The notes beneath the pieces are model-generated. The model was not told where the DNA came from. It did not search any database and saw nothing but the letters and a program-made list of their open reading frames with translations. Of a stretch of 64,000 nt of DNA, positions 26,250 to 35,516 are shown one piece after another. Numbering within the stretch: position 1 is the first letter of the stretch; each line of letters opens with the position of its first letter. The DNA is taken from the NCBI GenBank assembly GCA_963699215.1, contig OY969422.1, positions 2,108,001 to 2,172,000 on the forward strand, in the 5' to 3' direction. Origin of the DNA: VRUE01 sp963699215 (GTDB taxonomy: Bacteria > Actinomycetota > Thermoleophilia > Solirubrobacterales > 70-9). The position numbers were made by a program, and so were the translations under genes.

Positions 26250-27653
26250 CTATCCGCCCAGCACGTCGAACAGATCCGTGTGGTCGTTGGTCCCGAGCAC
26301 GTCCAGCGACCCGGGCCCGCTGCCCCAGACCGGGACGACGGCGCCGGTGTGCTGCTGGCTGGCCGGCGGCGAGACCGGCGCGGCGCCAGGGCCTCCGTAG
26401 CCCGCCGTGCCGTAGGTCAGGCTCATCGTCTGCCCGTCCTTGGTCAGCAGGTTGGTCGAGTAGCCGGTCGGCAAGCCGCTGCCGCTGGCGTCCTCGGAGA
26501 CGATCTGGCTGGTGTGCGAGTGGTCGGCGGTGACGACGACCAGCGTGTCGGGATGCCAGCGCTGGTAGTCGAGGGCGACCCCGATCGCCTCGTCGAAGGC
26601 GACCGTCTCGCCGATCTGCCCGCAGGCGTTGGTGGCGTGGTCCTGCTTGTCGATCGAGGCTCCCTCGACCTGGAGGAAGAACCCCTTGCGGTTGTCGAGC
26701 AAGGCGATCGCCTTCTCGGTCATCTCCGCGAGGCTCGGCTGGCTGGCCGGGCGCTGGCTCTCTTTGCAGGCGACCGGGGCGTTGCCCTGGCCCAGTGAGG
26801 CGGCGGGACCGCTCCACTCGAGCGACATGTTGCCCGGCGTGAACAGGCCCAGCACCGGTTTTTTGGCGCTCGAGACCGCGCTCAGGCCGGCGGCGTCGGT
26901 GACGTACTGGTAGCCCTTGGCCTGGGCCGACTGGACCACCGTTTTGCCGGCGTCGGGGCCGCCCGCGATCGTCTGCTCGAAGCGGGCGCGCCCGCCCCCG
27001 AGGAGCACGTCGACCTTGTGGTCGACCTCCTGCTCGGCGATCGAGCCGAGCCCTCCCACCGCCTTGGTCTCGGTCGGGCAGGCGCCCATGTTCGCCGGGC
27101 CCTGACAGCCACGCAGCGACATGTGGGCGGCGAGCACGGCCGGCGTCGCGTCGGTGATCTCCGCGGTCGAGACGTTGCCGACCTTCATCCCGCGCTTCTG
27201 CGCCAGCTCCAGAACAGTTTTCAAGTTGGCCCCGGGGACGCTCTCGGCGCTGCTCGGCCCCTGGGAGATGCGCTCGTCGATCGTCTTGCGACCGGTCGCC
27301 CACATCGTCCCGGTCGAGGCCGAGTCGGGGTCGTAGTCGGGCAGGTACGGCGGCGCAGCTGCCGGCTTGACCGACCAGGTCGTGTCGAAACCGGTGAAGG
27401 GCATCCTGTCGACGTTGAGCTCGTTGCGAACGCCCTGGTAGTAGCGGGCTGCGGTGATCTCCTGGGTGCCCATGCCGTCGCCGAGCAGGAAGATCACGTT
27501 CCTCGGCCGGTCGTCGTGTAGCGCCAGGTGGAAGGCGCGGCGGGTGTTGTCGCCGTGGCTGGAGAAGAAGCCGGTCGCGGCGGCGGTGCCGGCGCCGGCG
27601 GCTGCCACCGTCAGCGCCGTCGCCAGCGCGGCGGTGAGACGTCTGCGATTCAT
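26250..27653 (-). CDS. phoA: Secreted alkaline phosphatase (PhoA family)
   Basis: 467 aa with a Sec signal peptide (MNRRRLTAALATALTVAAAG, cleavage near TAAA). RNVIFLLGDGMGTQEITAAR supplies the first metal Asp. PDSASTGTMWATGRKT contains the nucleophilic Ser in the DSAxT motif. VEGASIDKQDHATNACG and VVTADHSHTSQI give the remaining zinc ligands. It hydrolyses phosphomonoesters outside the membrane to release phosphate. It interrupts the usual sepF-proC neighbourhood. A single GTTCACC heptamer (27782-27776) upstream hints at PhoP control but a direct repeat is not evident. Confidence 0.93.
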   Translation of the reverse strand: MNRRRLTAALATALTVAAAGAGTAAATGFFSSHGDNTRRAFHLALHDDRPRNVIFLLGDGMGTQEITAARYYQGVRNELNVDRMPFTGFDTTWSVKPAAAPPYLPDYDPDSASTGTMWATGRKTIDERISQGPSSAESVPGANLKTVLELAQKRGMKVGNVSTAEITDATPAVLAAHMSLRGCQGPANMGACPTETKAVGGLGSIAEQEVDHKVDVLLGGGRARFEQTIAGGPDAGKTVVQSAQAKGYQYVTDAAGLSAVSSAKKPVLGLFTPGNMSLEWSGPAASLGQGNAPVACKESQRPASQPSLAEMTEKAIALLDNRKGFFLQVEGASIDKQDHATNACGQIGETVAFDEAIGVALDYQRWHPDTLVVVTADHSHTSQIVSEDASGSGLPTGYSTNLLTKDGQTMSLTYGTAGYGGPGAAPVSPPASQQHTGAVVPVWGSGPGSLDVLGTNDHTDLFDVLGG

Positions 27654-27810
27654 CGGGTCTCCCTTGAGTTGCGGTTTGACTGGGGTTCAGCCGCAACGTA
27701 GGAGCGCCCGAGAGAGGCGATGTGGCGATGCAGTTGAGGACCGGTGACGATCCCGTGGCAGAGCTGTTGCGCTCAGGTGAACAACCGGTGGCCGGGGTGC
27801 GAAAGGCCGG

Positions 27811-28347
27811 CTAGGACTGGTTGAAGAAGCCTTTGTCGAGCAGTCGAGCCTTCTCCTCGGCCGAGACCTCGACGTTGCGCGGCGTCAGCAGGAAGATCTT
27901 CTCGGCGATCCGCTGCATGCCGCCGTCGAGCGCGTAGGTGAGGCCGGAGCAGAAGTCGATCATCCGCTTCGAGAGCTCGTGGTCGGTGGTCTGCAGGTTG
28001 AGGATCACCGGCACCGAGCGCTTGAACTGGTCGGCGACCTGCTGAGCGTCGTTGAAGTTGCGCGGGATGACCAGGTGGACTTTGACGTCGGAGTCGTCGC
28101 CCACCGGGCGCAGCGTGCGCGTGCGCGAGGCGGAGATCGGCTCGTCGTCGGCGAAGATGTCGTCGATCTCGTCGCGGCGCGAGCGGCGCGAGGTCGGCAG
28201 CCGGCGGACCTGGCCCGATTCGCGCCTGGCCTCGATTTCCTCTTCGGAGGTGTCGGGGAAGTCTTCTTCGTACTCGGGGCCGTACTCGTGCTCTTCGGCC
28301 AAACCGAAGTAGACCAGCGCTTTATGCCAGGTGTCTCTTAGTGCCAT
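27811..28347 (-). CDS. sepF: Cell division protein SepF
   Basis: 178 aa. Starts MALRDTWHKALVYFGLAEE, which includes the N-terminal amphipathic membrane-binding helix, then an acidic and Arg-rich linker. The C-terminal SepF fold is clear: VKVHLVIPRNFNDAQQVADQ, RSVPVILNLQTTDHELSKRM, IDFCSGLTYALDGGMQRIAE KIFLLTP. SepF tethers FtsZ to the membrane and is the FtsZ anchor in actinobacteria, which lack FtsA. Immediate neighbours yggS and pgeF are the usual ones. Confidence 0.96.
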   Translation of the reverse strand: MALRDTWHKALVYFGLAEEHEYGPEYEEDFPDTSEEEIEARRESGQVRRLPTSRRSRRDEIDDIFADDEPISASRTRTLRPVGDDSDVKVHLVIPRNFNDAQQVADQFKRSVPVILNLQTTDHELSKRMIDFCSGLTYALDGGMQRIAEKIFLLTPRNVEVSAEEKARLLDKGFFNQS

Positions 28348-28418
28348 GGTTTCCGGCTCATTCGGCTCGGATGGGCCGATTCCTCTACTGATTATGGCTT
28401 CTCCGGCGGGTGGATGCC

Positions 28419-29051
28419 CTATATGTAGAGGGCCGTTCCGAGCCGGACGATCGTCGCCCCCTCCTCGACCGCGACCTCCCAGTCCTGCGAGGTCCCCATC
28501 GAGAGCTTGTCGAGGCCGTGGTCCGCCGCGAGCTCGGCGAGCCTGGCGAAGTGCGGCCGCGAGTCCTCCGGGTCGGTGCTGAATGGGGGCATCGTCATCA
28601 GCCCCGCGACGCGCACGGGGCAGCGCTCGACGAAGGCACCCAGGTCATCGGGCGCGACACCCCCCTTGCCCTCCTCGCCCGCGACGTTGACCCCGACCAG
28701 GACCTCGGTCTGTGGGTCGGCGTGGCGGCCCAGCTGCTCCAGGGCCGAGTCGGTCGCGACGGAGTGGATCAGGCGGCAGAGCGGCAGGATCCGCTTCACC
28801 TTGCGGCTCTGCAGGTTGCCGATGAAGTCCCACTCGAACGCCTCCCCCCAGCGCTCGTGCTTTGACTCGAGCTCCTGCTGGCGGTTCTCGCCGACCAGCT
28901 CGACGCCGGCCTCGGCCAGGGCCTCCATCTCCTCCAGCGGCACGTACTTGGTCGCGGCCAGGATCTCCACCCGCCCCCCGGCCCGCTCGCGCACCCGTTC
29001 CAGGTTGGCGGCGATCTTTGCCGGATCGAGGCCGTGGATCGTGCCGGGCAT
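28419..29051 (-). CDS. yggS: YggS/PLPBP pyridoxal-phosphate homeostasis protein
   Basis: 210 aa. The PLP-binding lysine is in VEILAATKYVPLEEMEAL. GENRQQELESKHE, WDFIGNLQSRKVKRIL and LSMGTSQDWEVAVEEGATIV RLGTALY are the family blocks. It binds PLP without catalysing a reaction and balances vitamin B6 and amino-acid pools. It starts 2 nt after the pgeF stop and precedes sepF. Confidence 0.93.
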   Translation of the reverse strand: MPGTIHGLDPAKIAANLERVRERAGGRVEILAATKYVPLEEMEALAEAGVELVGENRQQELESKHERWGEAFEWDFIGNLQSRKVKRILPLCRLIHSVATDSALEQLGRHADPQTEVLVGVNVAGEEGKGGVAPDDLGAFVERCPVRVAGLMTMPPFSTDPEDSRPHFARLAELAADHGLDKLSMGTSQDWEVAVEEGATIVRLGTALYI

Positions 29052-29053
29052 CC

Positions 29054-29716
29054 TCAGCGGCCCCCGGTCTCGATCCAGGCGAGCCCAGCCTGCCGGCCCG
29101 GTCCGCCGTCGCGGCGGTGGGAGAAGAACAGCTCCTCCTCGCAGCAGGTGCAGAGGCCGGCGGACTCGATCTCCCCGACATCCGCTTCCCGCAAGAGGAT
29201 CCGCGCGACCTGCGGAAGGTCGAGCATGCGGCCGGAGGCGATCGCCGTTCCGAGGCCGTTGAACGCGCCGCGCACCTCGTCGCCGACCTCGTAGCAACAG
29301 GGCCCGATCCCGGGGCCGATGGCGGCGTGCGTGGCCCCCACGGCGGTGGCGCCGCGGCCGACGATTCCGGCCGCCAGGCCGCGCCAGCCGCAGTGGAGCA
29401 GGGCGACCCCGCCTGGCCCGGCGAGGGCGACGGGGAGGCAGTCGGCGACGTAGACGAGGCCCACCGGTCCCGGCTCGCCGATCACGTGGCCGTCGGCTTC
29501 GGCTTCGGTCTCGGCTGCGCCAACCTCGTGGAGCCTCAGCTCGGCACCGTGGACCTGGCGGTTGACCGCGACTCGCTCGGGCGCGATTCCGAGCGCAGCC
29601 GCGAGCGTTGCGTGGCTGTCCTTGACCGAGCCGGCCGAGCGGGTGGAGAAGACGGCCCGAGCACCCGGCAGGTCGGCTTCGAGCCAGCGAATCCCGTCGA
29701 CTTCGTCCCACCTCAT
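29054..29716 (-). CDS. pgeF: PgeF/YfiH-type peptidoglycan editing factor (multicopper-like)
   Basis: 220 aa. Family signature elements: VAVNRQVHGAELRLHEVG, VYVADCLPVALAGPGGVALL, HCGWRGLAAGIVGRGA, IGPGIGPCCYEVGDEV with the zinc-binding His/Cys set. The E. coli homologue hydrolyses muramic peptides carrying L-Ser and others have purine nucleosidase activity. Its position with yggS and sepF agrees with a cell-wall role. Confidence 0.92.
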   Translation of the reverse strand: MRWDEVDGIRWLEADLPGARAVFSTRSAGSVKDSHATLAAALGIAPERVAVNRQVHGAELRLHEVGAAETEAEADGHVIGEPGPVGLVYVADCLPVALAGPGGVALLHCGWRGLAAGIVGRGATAVGATHAAIGPGIGPCCYEVGDEVRGAFNGLGTAIASGRMLDLPQVARILLREADVGEIESAGLCTCCEEELFFSHRRDGGPGRQAGLAWIETGGR

Positions 29717-30831
29717 TCCGGCCTCCGGGCGGCTTCCAGGGCAACGGCGAGCTCCTGCTCGCGTCCCTCGACTTCGCCGTCGAGCTTCTGTCGCTTGGCC
29801 TCGACCAAGCCGCGCCCCACCGCCGGGCCCTCAGCGATGCCGGCGGCGATCAGGTCATCGCCGTCGATCTCGAGCGCGACAGCTCGCCACTCGCGCAGGT
29901 AGCGGTCGAGCCACTCGGCGCCGAGGGTGCGGGCCAGAACCAGTTCGATCGGGCTGGCCGCGCGGGCCAGTTGCACCGCATCCGACGGCCGCTTGGGATC
30001 TGCCGCCGCCAACGCATCCGCGCCGCCCCGGCGACCCAGCGCCGCAGCAAGGATGGCGTGGTCCCGTCGGGCGACCTCCGTCCAAGGCGGCTCCGTGAGC
30101 AAGCCCGCGACACGGGTGGCCAACTCCACCCCGTGCTCGGGCAGCTCGAGCAGGCCCCACTCGGCGAGCAGGGCGAATCCCCGCGCGGCGTCCGTTTCGC
30201 CCGCCAGACGCAGCAGCTCCGCCTCGCGGCGATCGGCCGACACGGTGCCGAGGTCGGCTTCGCCCAGCAAATCCGCCGTGTCGGGCTCCAGCTCGAAGCC
30301 GAAGCGAGCCGCGTAGCGGGCAGCACGCAGCGCCCGCGTCGGATCGTCTTCGAAGGAGCTCGCGTGCAGGATTCGCAGCAGTCCCAATTCGAGGTCCGCG
30401 AGGCCGCGGTGGGGGTCGATCAACTCCGCATCTCGGCGGAGGGGAATCGCCATCGCGTTGATCGTGAAGTCGCGGCGGGCGAGGTCGGCGTCGATGCCGG
30501 CGGTCGGCTCCACCTCGGGCAGCGCTCCCGCACGAGGATAGGTCTCGGCCCGGGCGGTGGCGATGTCGACGTCGTGCTCGCCGAGGCGTGCCTTGGCGGT
30601 GGCGAAGCGCTCGTGCTCGATCACCTCGCCGCCGAGCCGCGATGCCAGCGCCGTTGCGTCGCCCTCGACGACGAGATCGAGGTCGGTTCTGCCGTGACCG
30701 AGCAGCAGATCGCGGACGGCGCCGCCGACCAGGTAGACCGGCTTGCCCCCGGCCACGTCGTGGACGGCGGCCAGCTCCGGATAAGTGCTGCGCAAAGCCT
30801 CCGCGATGTCGTCGATCCGCAGCTCGGGCAT
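29713..30831 (-). CDS. cca: CCA-adding tRNA nucleotidyltransferase / poly(A) polymerase family
   Basis: 372 aa. VYLVGGAVRDLLLGHGRTDL DLVVEGDA is the nucleotidyltransferase G-G and DxD motif. RRDFTINAMAIPL and ILHASSFEDDPTRALRAARY AARFGF are the conserved downstream blocks of class II enzymes. No HD domain is visible and the C-terminal third is alpha-helical and diverged. It may add CCA or only A residues to tRNA 3' ends. It sits between hisF and pgeF and overlaps pgeF by 4 nt. Confidence 0.88.
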   Translation of the reverse strand: MPELRIDDIAEALRSTYPELAAVHDVAGGKPVYLVGGAVRDLLLGHGRTDLDLVVEGDATALASRLGGEVIEHERFATAKARLGEHDVDIATARAETYPRAGALPEVEPTAGIDADLARRDFTINAMAIPLRRDAELIDPHRGLADLELGLLRILHASSFEDDPTRALRAARYAARFGFELEPDTADLLGEADLGTVSADRREAELLRLAGETDAARGFALLAEWGLLELPEHGVELATRVAGLLTEPPWTEVARRDHAILAAALGRRGGADALAAADPKRPSDAVQLARAASPIELVLARTLGAEWLDRYLREWRAVALEIDGDDLIAAGIAEGPAVGRGLVEAKRQKLDGEVEGREQELAVALEAARRPE

Positions 30832-30841
30832 CGCGTCGAGC

Positions 30842-31602
30842 CTACGCCCGGACCGGGATGCCGGCGGCGGCGAGGTGCTGCTTCGCCTCGCGCACCCGGT
30901 AGGTGCCGTAGTGGAAGATCGAGGCGCAGAGGACGGCGTCGGCGCTGCCCTCGGCGATCGCCTCGCTCAGGTGCTCCAGCTCGCCGGCGCCGCCCGAGGC
31001 GATCACCGGGACCGAGACCGCGTCGGCGACCGCCCGGGTCAGCTCGATGTCGTAGCCGTCGTTGGTGCCGTCGCGGTCCATGCTGGTCAGCAGCACCTCC
31101 CCCGCGCCCAGCTCGACCGCCTCCTTCGCCCAGGCGACGGCGTCGCGGCCCTCGACCTTCTTGCGGCCCCCGTTGACGTAGACGCCCCAGCCACCGTCCT
31201 CGCGCTTGGCGTCGATCGCGATCACCACGCACTGGGCGCCGAAGTGCGTCGGCCAGCTCGCTCGAGCAGCTCCGGGCGGGCCAGCGCCGCCGAGTTGACC
31301 GAGACCTTGTCGGCGCCGGCGTCGAGCACCGCCTGCGCGTCCTCGACCGAGCGGATGCCGCCGCCGATCGTGAACGGGATGAAGACGTTGTCGGCGGTGC
31401 GCCGCGCCAGCTCGACGATCGTCTCGCGCTTCTCGTGCGAGGCGGTGATGTCGAGGAAGACCAGCTCGTCGGCCCCCTCGGCGTCGTAGCGCTCGGCCAG
31501 CTCGACCGGATCGCCGGCGTCGCGCAGGCCGACGAAGTTCGTGCCCTTGACGACGCGGCCGGCGTCGACGTCGAGGCAGGGGATGACGCGCTTCAGGACC
31601 AT
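30842..31602 (-). CDS. hisF: Imidazole glycerol phosphate synthase cyclase subunit (two frameshifts)
   Basis: MVLKRVIPCLDVDAGRVVKG with the catalytic Asp of the HisF half-barrel, then ELVFLDITASHEKRETIVEL. The second half has VVIAIDAKREDGGWGVYVNG, MDRDGTNDGYDIEL and PVIASGGAGELEHL. With HisH it converts PRFAR and ammonia to IGP and AICAR. Two extra bases, at 31260 (CTCGC from CTCC) and 31247, shift the frame by +2 between LARPELLE and FGAQCVV. Confidence 0.93.
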
Positions 31603-31606
31603 CGGC

Positions 31607-32335
31607 TTAGGGCGTCAGGGCAGGCTCGATGGCTTCGGCGACGGTGAACTTGCGCTCGTAGAGGGCGCGGCCGACGATCGCGCCTTCGACGTTGGGGGCC
31701 GCGTCGCGGGCGAGGGCTTCGAGGTGCGTCAGATCGCCGACGCCGCCGGAGGCGATCACCTGGGCGTCGGTCGCGGCTGCGATCTCGTTGAGCCGATCGG
31801 TCGCCGGCCCCTCCATCGTCCCGTCGACCTCGATCGCGGTGCAGAGGAATCGGGCTACACCGCGCTCACCGAGTGCAGCGACAGCCTCGACCGCGCCCTC
31901 CTCGCCCGTCTCGGTCCATCCCTCGAGGGCGACCTTGCCCTCGCGGGCGTCGACGGAGACGACGACACGCTCGCCGTGTGCCTCGACCATCGCGTCGAGG
32001 AACTCGGGGTCGCGCAGCGCCGCGGTGCCGATCACGACCCGCTCGGCCCCGGCATCGAGCACGGCTGCGACCGAGGCTGAGCTCGCGCAGGCCGCCGCCG
32101 ACCTGGATCGGGCACGCGACCGCCGCGGCGATCCGCTCCACCGCGTCGAGGTTCCGCGGCTCGCCCGCCTTCGCCCCGTCGAGGTCGACGACGTGCAGGA
32201 ACTCGGCTCCTTCGCCGCCCAGCGCCGCGCGGCGTCGACCGGGTCGGCGTCGTAGGCGGTCTCGCGCTCGTAGTCGCCCTGCAGCAGCCGCACCGCCTGG
32301 CCGCCGCGGATGTCGATCGCCGGGTAGAGGATCAC
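31607..32335 (-). CDS. hisA: ProFAR isomerase (two compensating frameshifts)
   Basis: 242 aa from GTG at 32335 (VILYPAIDIRGGQAVRLLQG, catalytic Asp at 8). A missing base near 32228 and an extra base near 32085 cancel. In between, the true frame reads FLHVVDLDGAKAGEPRNLDA and PIQVGGGLRE. The C-terminal half is clean: IASGGVGDLTHLEAL. It opens the ring of ProFAR in histidine synthesis. In some actinobacteria the HisA homologue PriA also serves tryptophan synthesis, which cannot be excluded here. Confidence 0.93.
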   Translation of the reverse strand: MILYPAIDIRGGQAVRLLQGDYERETAYDADPVDAARRWAAKEPSSCTSSTSTGRRRASRGTSTRWSGSPRRSRARSRSAAACASSASVAAVLDAGAERVVIGTAALRDPEFLDAMVEAHGERVVVSVDAREGKVALEGWTETGEEGAVEAVAALGERGVARFLCTAIEVDGTMEGPATDRLNEIAAATDAQVIASGGVGDLTHLEALARDAAPNVEGAIVGRALYERKFTVAEAIEPALTP

Positions 32336-32965
32336 GCCGCGGCGGGCGCCTTCGCGCAGACCCCGGCGAAGTTGGAGAGCAGGCGCAGGCCGGCGGCGCT
32401 CGACTTCTCGGGGTGGAACTGGACGCCGAAGACGTTGTCGCGCTCGACCGCGCAGGCGAAGCGGGCGCCGTAGGCGGCGCTGCCGAGCAGGTCGGCGCGA
32501 TCGGGGCTGCGGCGCGAAGGAGTGGACGAAGTAGAAGGGCGTCTCGGTCTCGATCCCCTCGGCCAGGCGCGAGTCGCGCTCCCAGCGGACCGGCGACCAG
32601 CCGATGTGCGGGACCTTGAGGCCGTCGGCGTCGAGCTCGGCCACCTCGCCCGGGAGCAGGCCGAGGCCGGCCGCTCCGCCGAGCTCGGTGGTCGAGTCGA
32701 ACAGCAGCTGCAGGCCGAGGCAGATGCCGAGGATCGGCACGCCGGCGTCGCGGCGCTCGGCGATCAGCTCGTCGAGCCCGAGCTCGCGGACCCGCTCCAT
32801 CGCCCGCGGGAAGGCGCCGACCCCGGGCAGGATCACGCCGTCGGCGGCGCGGACCGTCTCGGCGTCGCTCGATGATCGTCGCCGTCGCGCCGACGTGCTC
32901 GAGCGCCTTCTCGACCGAGCGCAGGTTGCCCATGCCGTAGTCGAGGATGCGATCCGCGCCGTCAC
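32332..32965 (-). CDS. hisH: Imidazole glycerol phosphate synthase glutaminase subunit (frameshifted)
   Basis: GTG start at 32965 overlaps the hisB stop. The N-terminus DYGMGNLRSVEKALEHVGA is in a shifted frame. GVILPGVGAFPRAMERVREL and the nucleophile elbow ILGICLGLQLLFDSTTELGG (Cys of GICLG) are intact. The C-terminal His/Glu part (GVQFHPEKS region) is scrambled by indels around 32460-32510. It supplies ammonia to HisF. Confidence 0.9.
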
Positions 32966-33552
32966 TCGCTCAGCGTCCCCTTGGTCGAGGGCACGCCCTG
33001 CTCCTCGGGGTCGATCGAGACGGCGACTCGCAGGGCGCGGGCGAAGGCCTTGAAGCAGGCCTCGATCATGTGGTGGGCGTTGGTGCCGTAGCGGACCGAG
33101 ACGTGCAGGGTCAGCTTGGCGCTGTTGGCGACGGCGCGGAAGAACTCCTCGGCCAGCTCGGTGTCGAAGCCGGCGATCGAGGTCGCCGGCAGGTCGGCGT
33201 CGAAGACGCAGAGCGGCCGCCCGGAGATGTCGATCGCGCACTCGGCCAGCGACTCGTCCATCGGCACCAGGGCCGAGCCGTAGCGGCGGATCCCGGCACG
33301 GTCGCCGAGCGCCTCGTCGAGCGCCTGGCCGAGGACGATGCCGACGTCCTCGACGGTGTGGTGGGCGCCGGTCTCCAGATCGCCGCTCGCCTCGACCCGG
33401 AGTCCGAGCTGGCCGTGACGGGCGAGCAGGTCGAGCATGTGGTCGAGGAAGCCGACGCCGGTCGCGGCGCTCGACTCGCCCCCGTCGAGGTCGAGCGCGA
33501 GCTGGATCTGGGTCTCGGCGGTGCTGCGCTCTCTTTCTGCGGTTCTGCTCAT
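32962..33552 (-). CDS. hisB: Imidazoleglycerol-phosphate dehydratase
   Basis: 196 aa, monofunctional. The manganese-binding repeats are visible: GVGFLDHMLDLLARHGQL, GAHHTVEDVGIVLGQALDEA, and TNAHHMIEACFKAFARAL. It forms imidazole acetol phosphate from IGP. Intact, 2 nt after hisD and overlapping hisH. Confidence 0.96.
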   Translation of the reverse strand: MSRTAERERSTAETQIQLALDLDGGESSAATGVGFLDHMLDLLARHGQLGLRVEASGDLETGAHHTVEDVGIVLGQALDEALGDRAGIRRYGSALVPMDESLAECAIDISGRPLCVFDADLPATSIAGFDTELAEEFFRAVANSAKLTLHVSVRYGTNAHHMIEACFKAFARALRVAVSIDPEEQGVPSTKGTLSE

Positions 33553-33554
33553 CT

Positions 33555-34839
33555 TCAGGTGCCTTTCTCGACCCTAATCATCGCCGACTCGCCGTGGACG
33601 GGGAAGCCCTCGGCGCGGGCGAGGGTGTCGACGTGCGGGGCGAGCTTCGCCGCCGCGGCCGCCGGCACCTCCACGGTGGCGATCTTGCGACGGAAGGTGC
33701 CGGGCCCAAGCGGACCGGAGAAGCGGCCGGCCCCCGCGGTCGGCAGGACGTGGTTGGAGCCCGCCACGTAGTCGCCGAAGGCGGTGGCGCCGTAGCGGCC
33801 GACGAAGACACAGCCTGCGGTACGCACCCGGTCGGCGAGCAGGGCCGCGTCCTCCTCGATGAGCTCAAGGTGCTCGGGGGCGAAGGCGTTGGCAAGCTCG
33901 ATCGCGGCGTCCGTGTCGGGGACGTGCACCAGGAACAGCGATGCGTCGGCGACGGATGGTCGCGACTGCACGGCCTTCCCGACCGAGGTCGCGATCGAGT
34001 CAAGCACGTGCTTCTCGACGGAGACGACGACGAGTGGGCTGTCGGCTCCATGCTCCGCCTGAGCGCACAGATCCAGCGTTACCCACTCGGGGTTGGCGTC
34101 ATGGCCCGCGATCACCATCAACTCAGACGGGCCGGCATAGGAATCGATTCCGACGAAGCCGCTGACTATGCGCTTTGCCTCCTGGACCCACGTGTTGCCG
34201 GGCCCGGCGATCACGTCGACCCTTGTCAACGTCTCGGTCCCGTAGGCAAGAGCAAAGATTGCCTGCGCTCCCCCCACGGCGTAGATCTCATCGATTTCGC
34301 ACAGAGCCGCGGCAGCAAGGACGGTGTCCGAGACCTCTCCCTGGTCGTTGGGCGGCGATGCCAGGCTGACCGTTTCGACACCCGCCACTCTGGCGGGAAT
34401 TGCGCACATCAGCACACTCGACGGGTAGGCGGCCCGTCCGCCCGGCGCATAGACGCCGGCTTTGCTGACCGGAACCTCGCTCAGCTTGACGCGCTGACCC
34501 TGGGGCAGCGTGATCGTCTTGGGTCCGCGCTGCCTTGCGCGCTGGAGACCGCTCGGATGTTGATTGCCGCGGCCTCCATCGCCTCTCGCACCGCTGGCTC
34601 GATTTCGTCAAGCGCGGCTTTCGCCTTCGCGGGGTCGACTCGAAGCGTCTGGGGTCGATCTCCACTTCGTCGAATCTGGCGGCGAGCCTGATCAGGGCCG
34701 CGTCGCCGTCGGCGAGGACTTCTTCCCCGATCTTGTCGACGGCCTCCCAGAGACCCTTGGGCTCTTCCCGTGCGATTGAGAGCTGGATGTCGCTGGCGGT
34801 TGACTCTGGATCCGCCCACTCGAAGCGCTTCACCCTCAT
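33555..34839 (-). CDS. hisD: Histidinol dehydrogenase (frameshifted near the N-terminal third)
   Basis: About 428 codons from ATG at 34839 (MRVKRFEWADPESTASDIQL). The N-terminal third runs to FDEVEIDPRRFE, then indels near 34645 and 34530 shift the frame. The rest is clean: DEIYAVGGAQAIFALAYGTE, DVIAGPGNTWVQEAKRIVSG, GIDSYAGPSELMVIAGHDA, then FVGRYGATAFGDYVAGSNHV LPTAGAGRFSGPLGP. Zinc and catalytic His residues are retained. It oxidises histidinol to histidine in two NAD+-dependent steps. ATGA overlap with hisG. Confidence 0.93.
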
Positions 34840-35516
34840 CCCGCCGTCGCCTCCCGCAGCTTCGCCGTCAGCTCGTCGACCTCCGTCGCGCGCAGCTTGT
34901 GGGCGACGCGGTTGGCGACGAAGCGCGCGGTGCACTCGACGATCTCCTCGCGCACCTCGAGGTCGTTCTCCTCCAGCGTGCGGCCGGTCGCGACCAGGTC
35001 GACGATCCCGTCGGCGAGGCCGATCAGCGGCGCCAGCTCGACCGAGCCCTTGACCTCGATCGTCTCGACCTGGCGGCCGGTCGACTCGAAGTAGCGCTCG
35101 GCGATCCGCGGGTACTTGGTCGCGATCCGCATCATCCCCAGCCGCCGCTGCGCTTCGCCGAGGCGCTCGTCGCCCTTGCGCCCGGCGAGCACCATGCGGC
35201 AGCGGCCGTAGCCGAGGTCGAGCAGCTCGTAGACCATGCGGTCGGACTGCTCGAGCAGCACGTCCTTGCCGGTGATGCCGACGTCGGCCGCGCCGGCCTC
35301 GACGTAGGTCGGCACGTCCGAGGGGCGCATCGTCACCAGCGAGATCGCCTCGCCGTCGAAGATCAGCGAGCGCGAGTCGCCGCGCACCTCGGCCGTGTCG
35401 ACGCCGGCCGCGTCGAGCACGTCGAGGGTCTCGTCGAGCAGCGCGCCGCGCGGCACCGCCAGCTTCAGCGGCCCGTCCGCCTTGGCACCGGCGGTACCGG
35501 CGACCTCGACGCTCAT
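34836..35516 (-). CDS. hisG: ATP phosphoribosyltransferase, short form HisG(S)
   Basis: 226 aa, which lacks the C-terminal regulatory ACT-like domain of the 280-300 aa long form. Motifs: LKLAVPRGALLDETLDVLDA, VPTYVEAGAADVGITGKDVL, RIATKYPRIAERYFESTGRQ, and the PRPP loop DGIVDLVATGRTLEENDL. It starts histidine synthesis by joining ATP and PRPP. The short form needs HisZ, encoded just upstream with a 4-nt overlap. Confidence 0.95.
   Translation of the reverse strand: MSVEVAGTAGAKADGPLKLAVPRGALLDETLDVLDAAGVDTAEVRGDSRSLIFDGEAISLVTMRPSDVPTYVEAGAADVGITGKDVLLEQSDRMVYELLDLGYGRCRMVLAGRKGDERLGEAQRRLGMMRIATKYPRIAERYFESTGRQVETIEVKGSVELAPLIGLADGIVDLVATGRTLEENDLEVREEIVECTARFVANRVAHKLRATEVDELTAKLREATAG

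Noticed and set aside
27776..27782. GTTCACC heptamer upstream of phoA as a PHO box
   Set aside because: Only one copy is visible. A functional actinobacterial PHO box needs direct repeats 11 nt apart, and no second copy was found. Noted only as a hint.
31222..31602. Programmed ribosomal frameshifting in hisF and other split genes
   Set aside because: No slippery heptamers or conserved stimulators at the breaks. The shifts share a GG to GCG or CC to CGC insertion pattern and hit genes that are never frameshifted in other bacteria.
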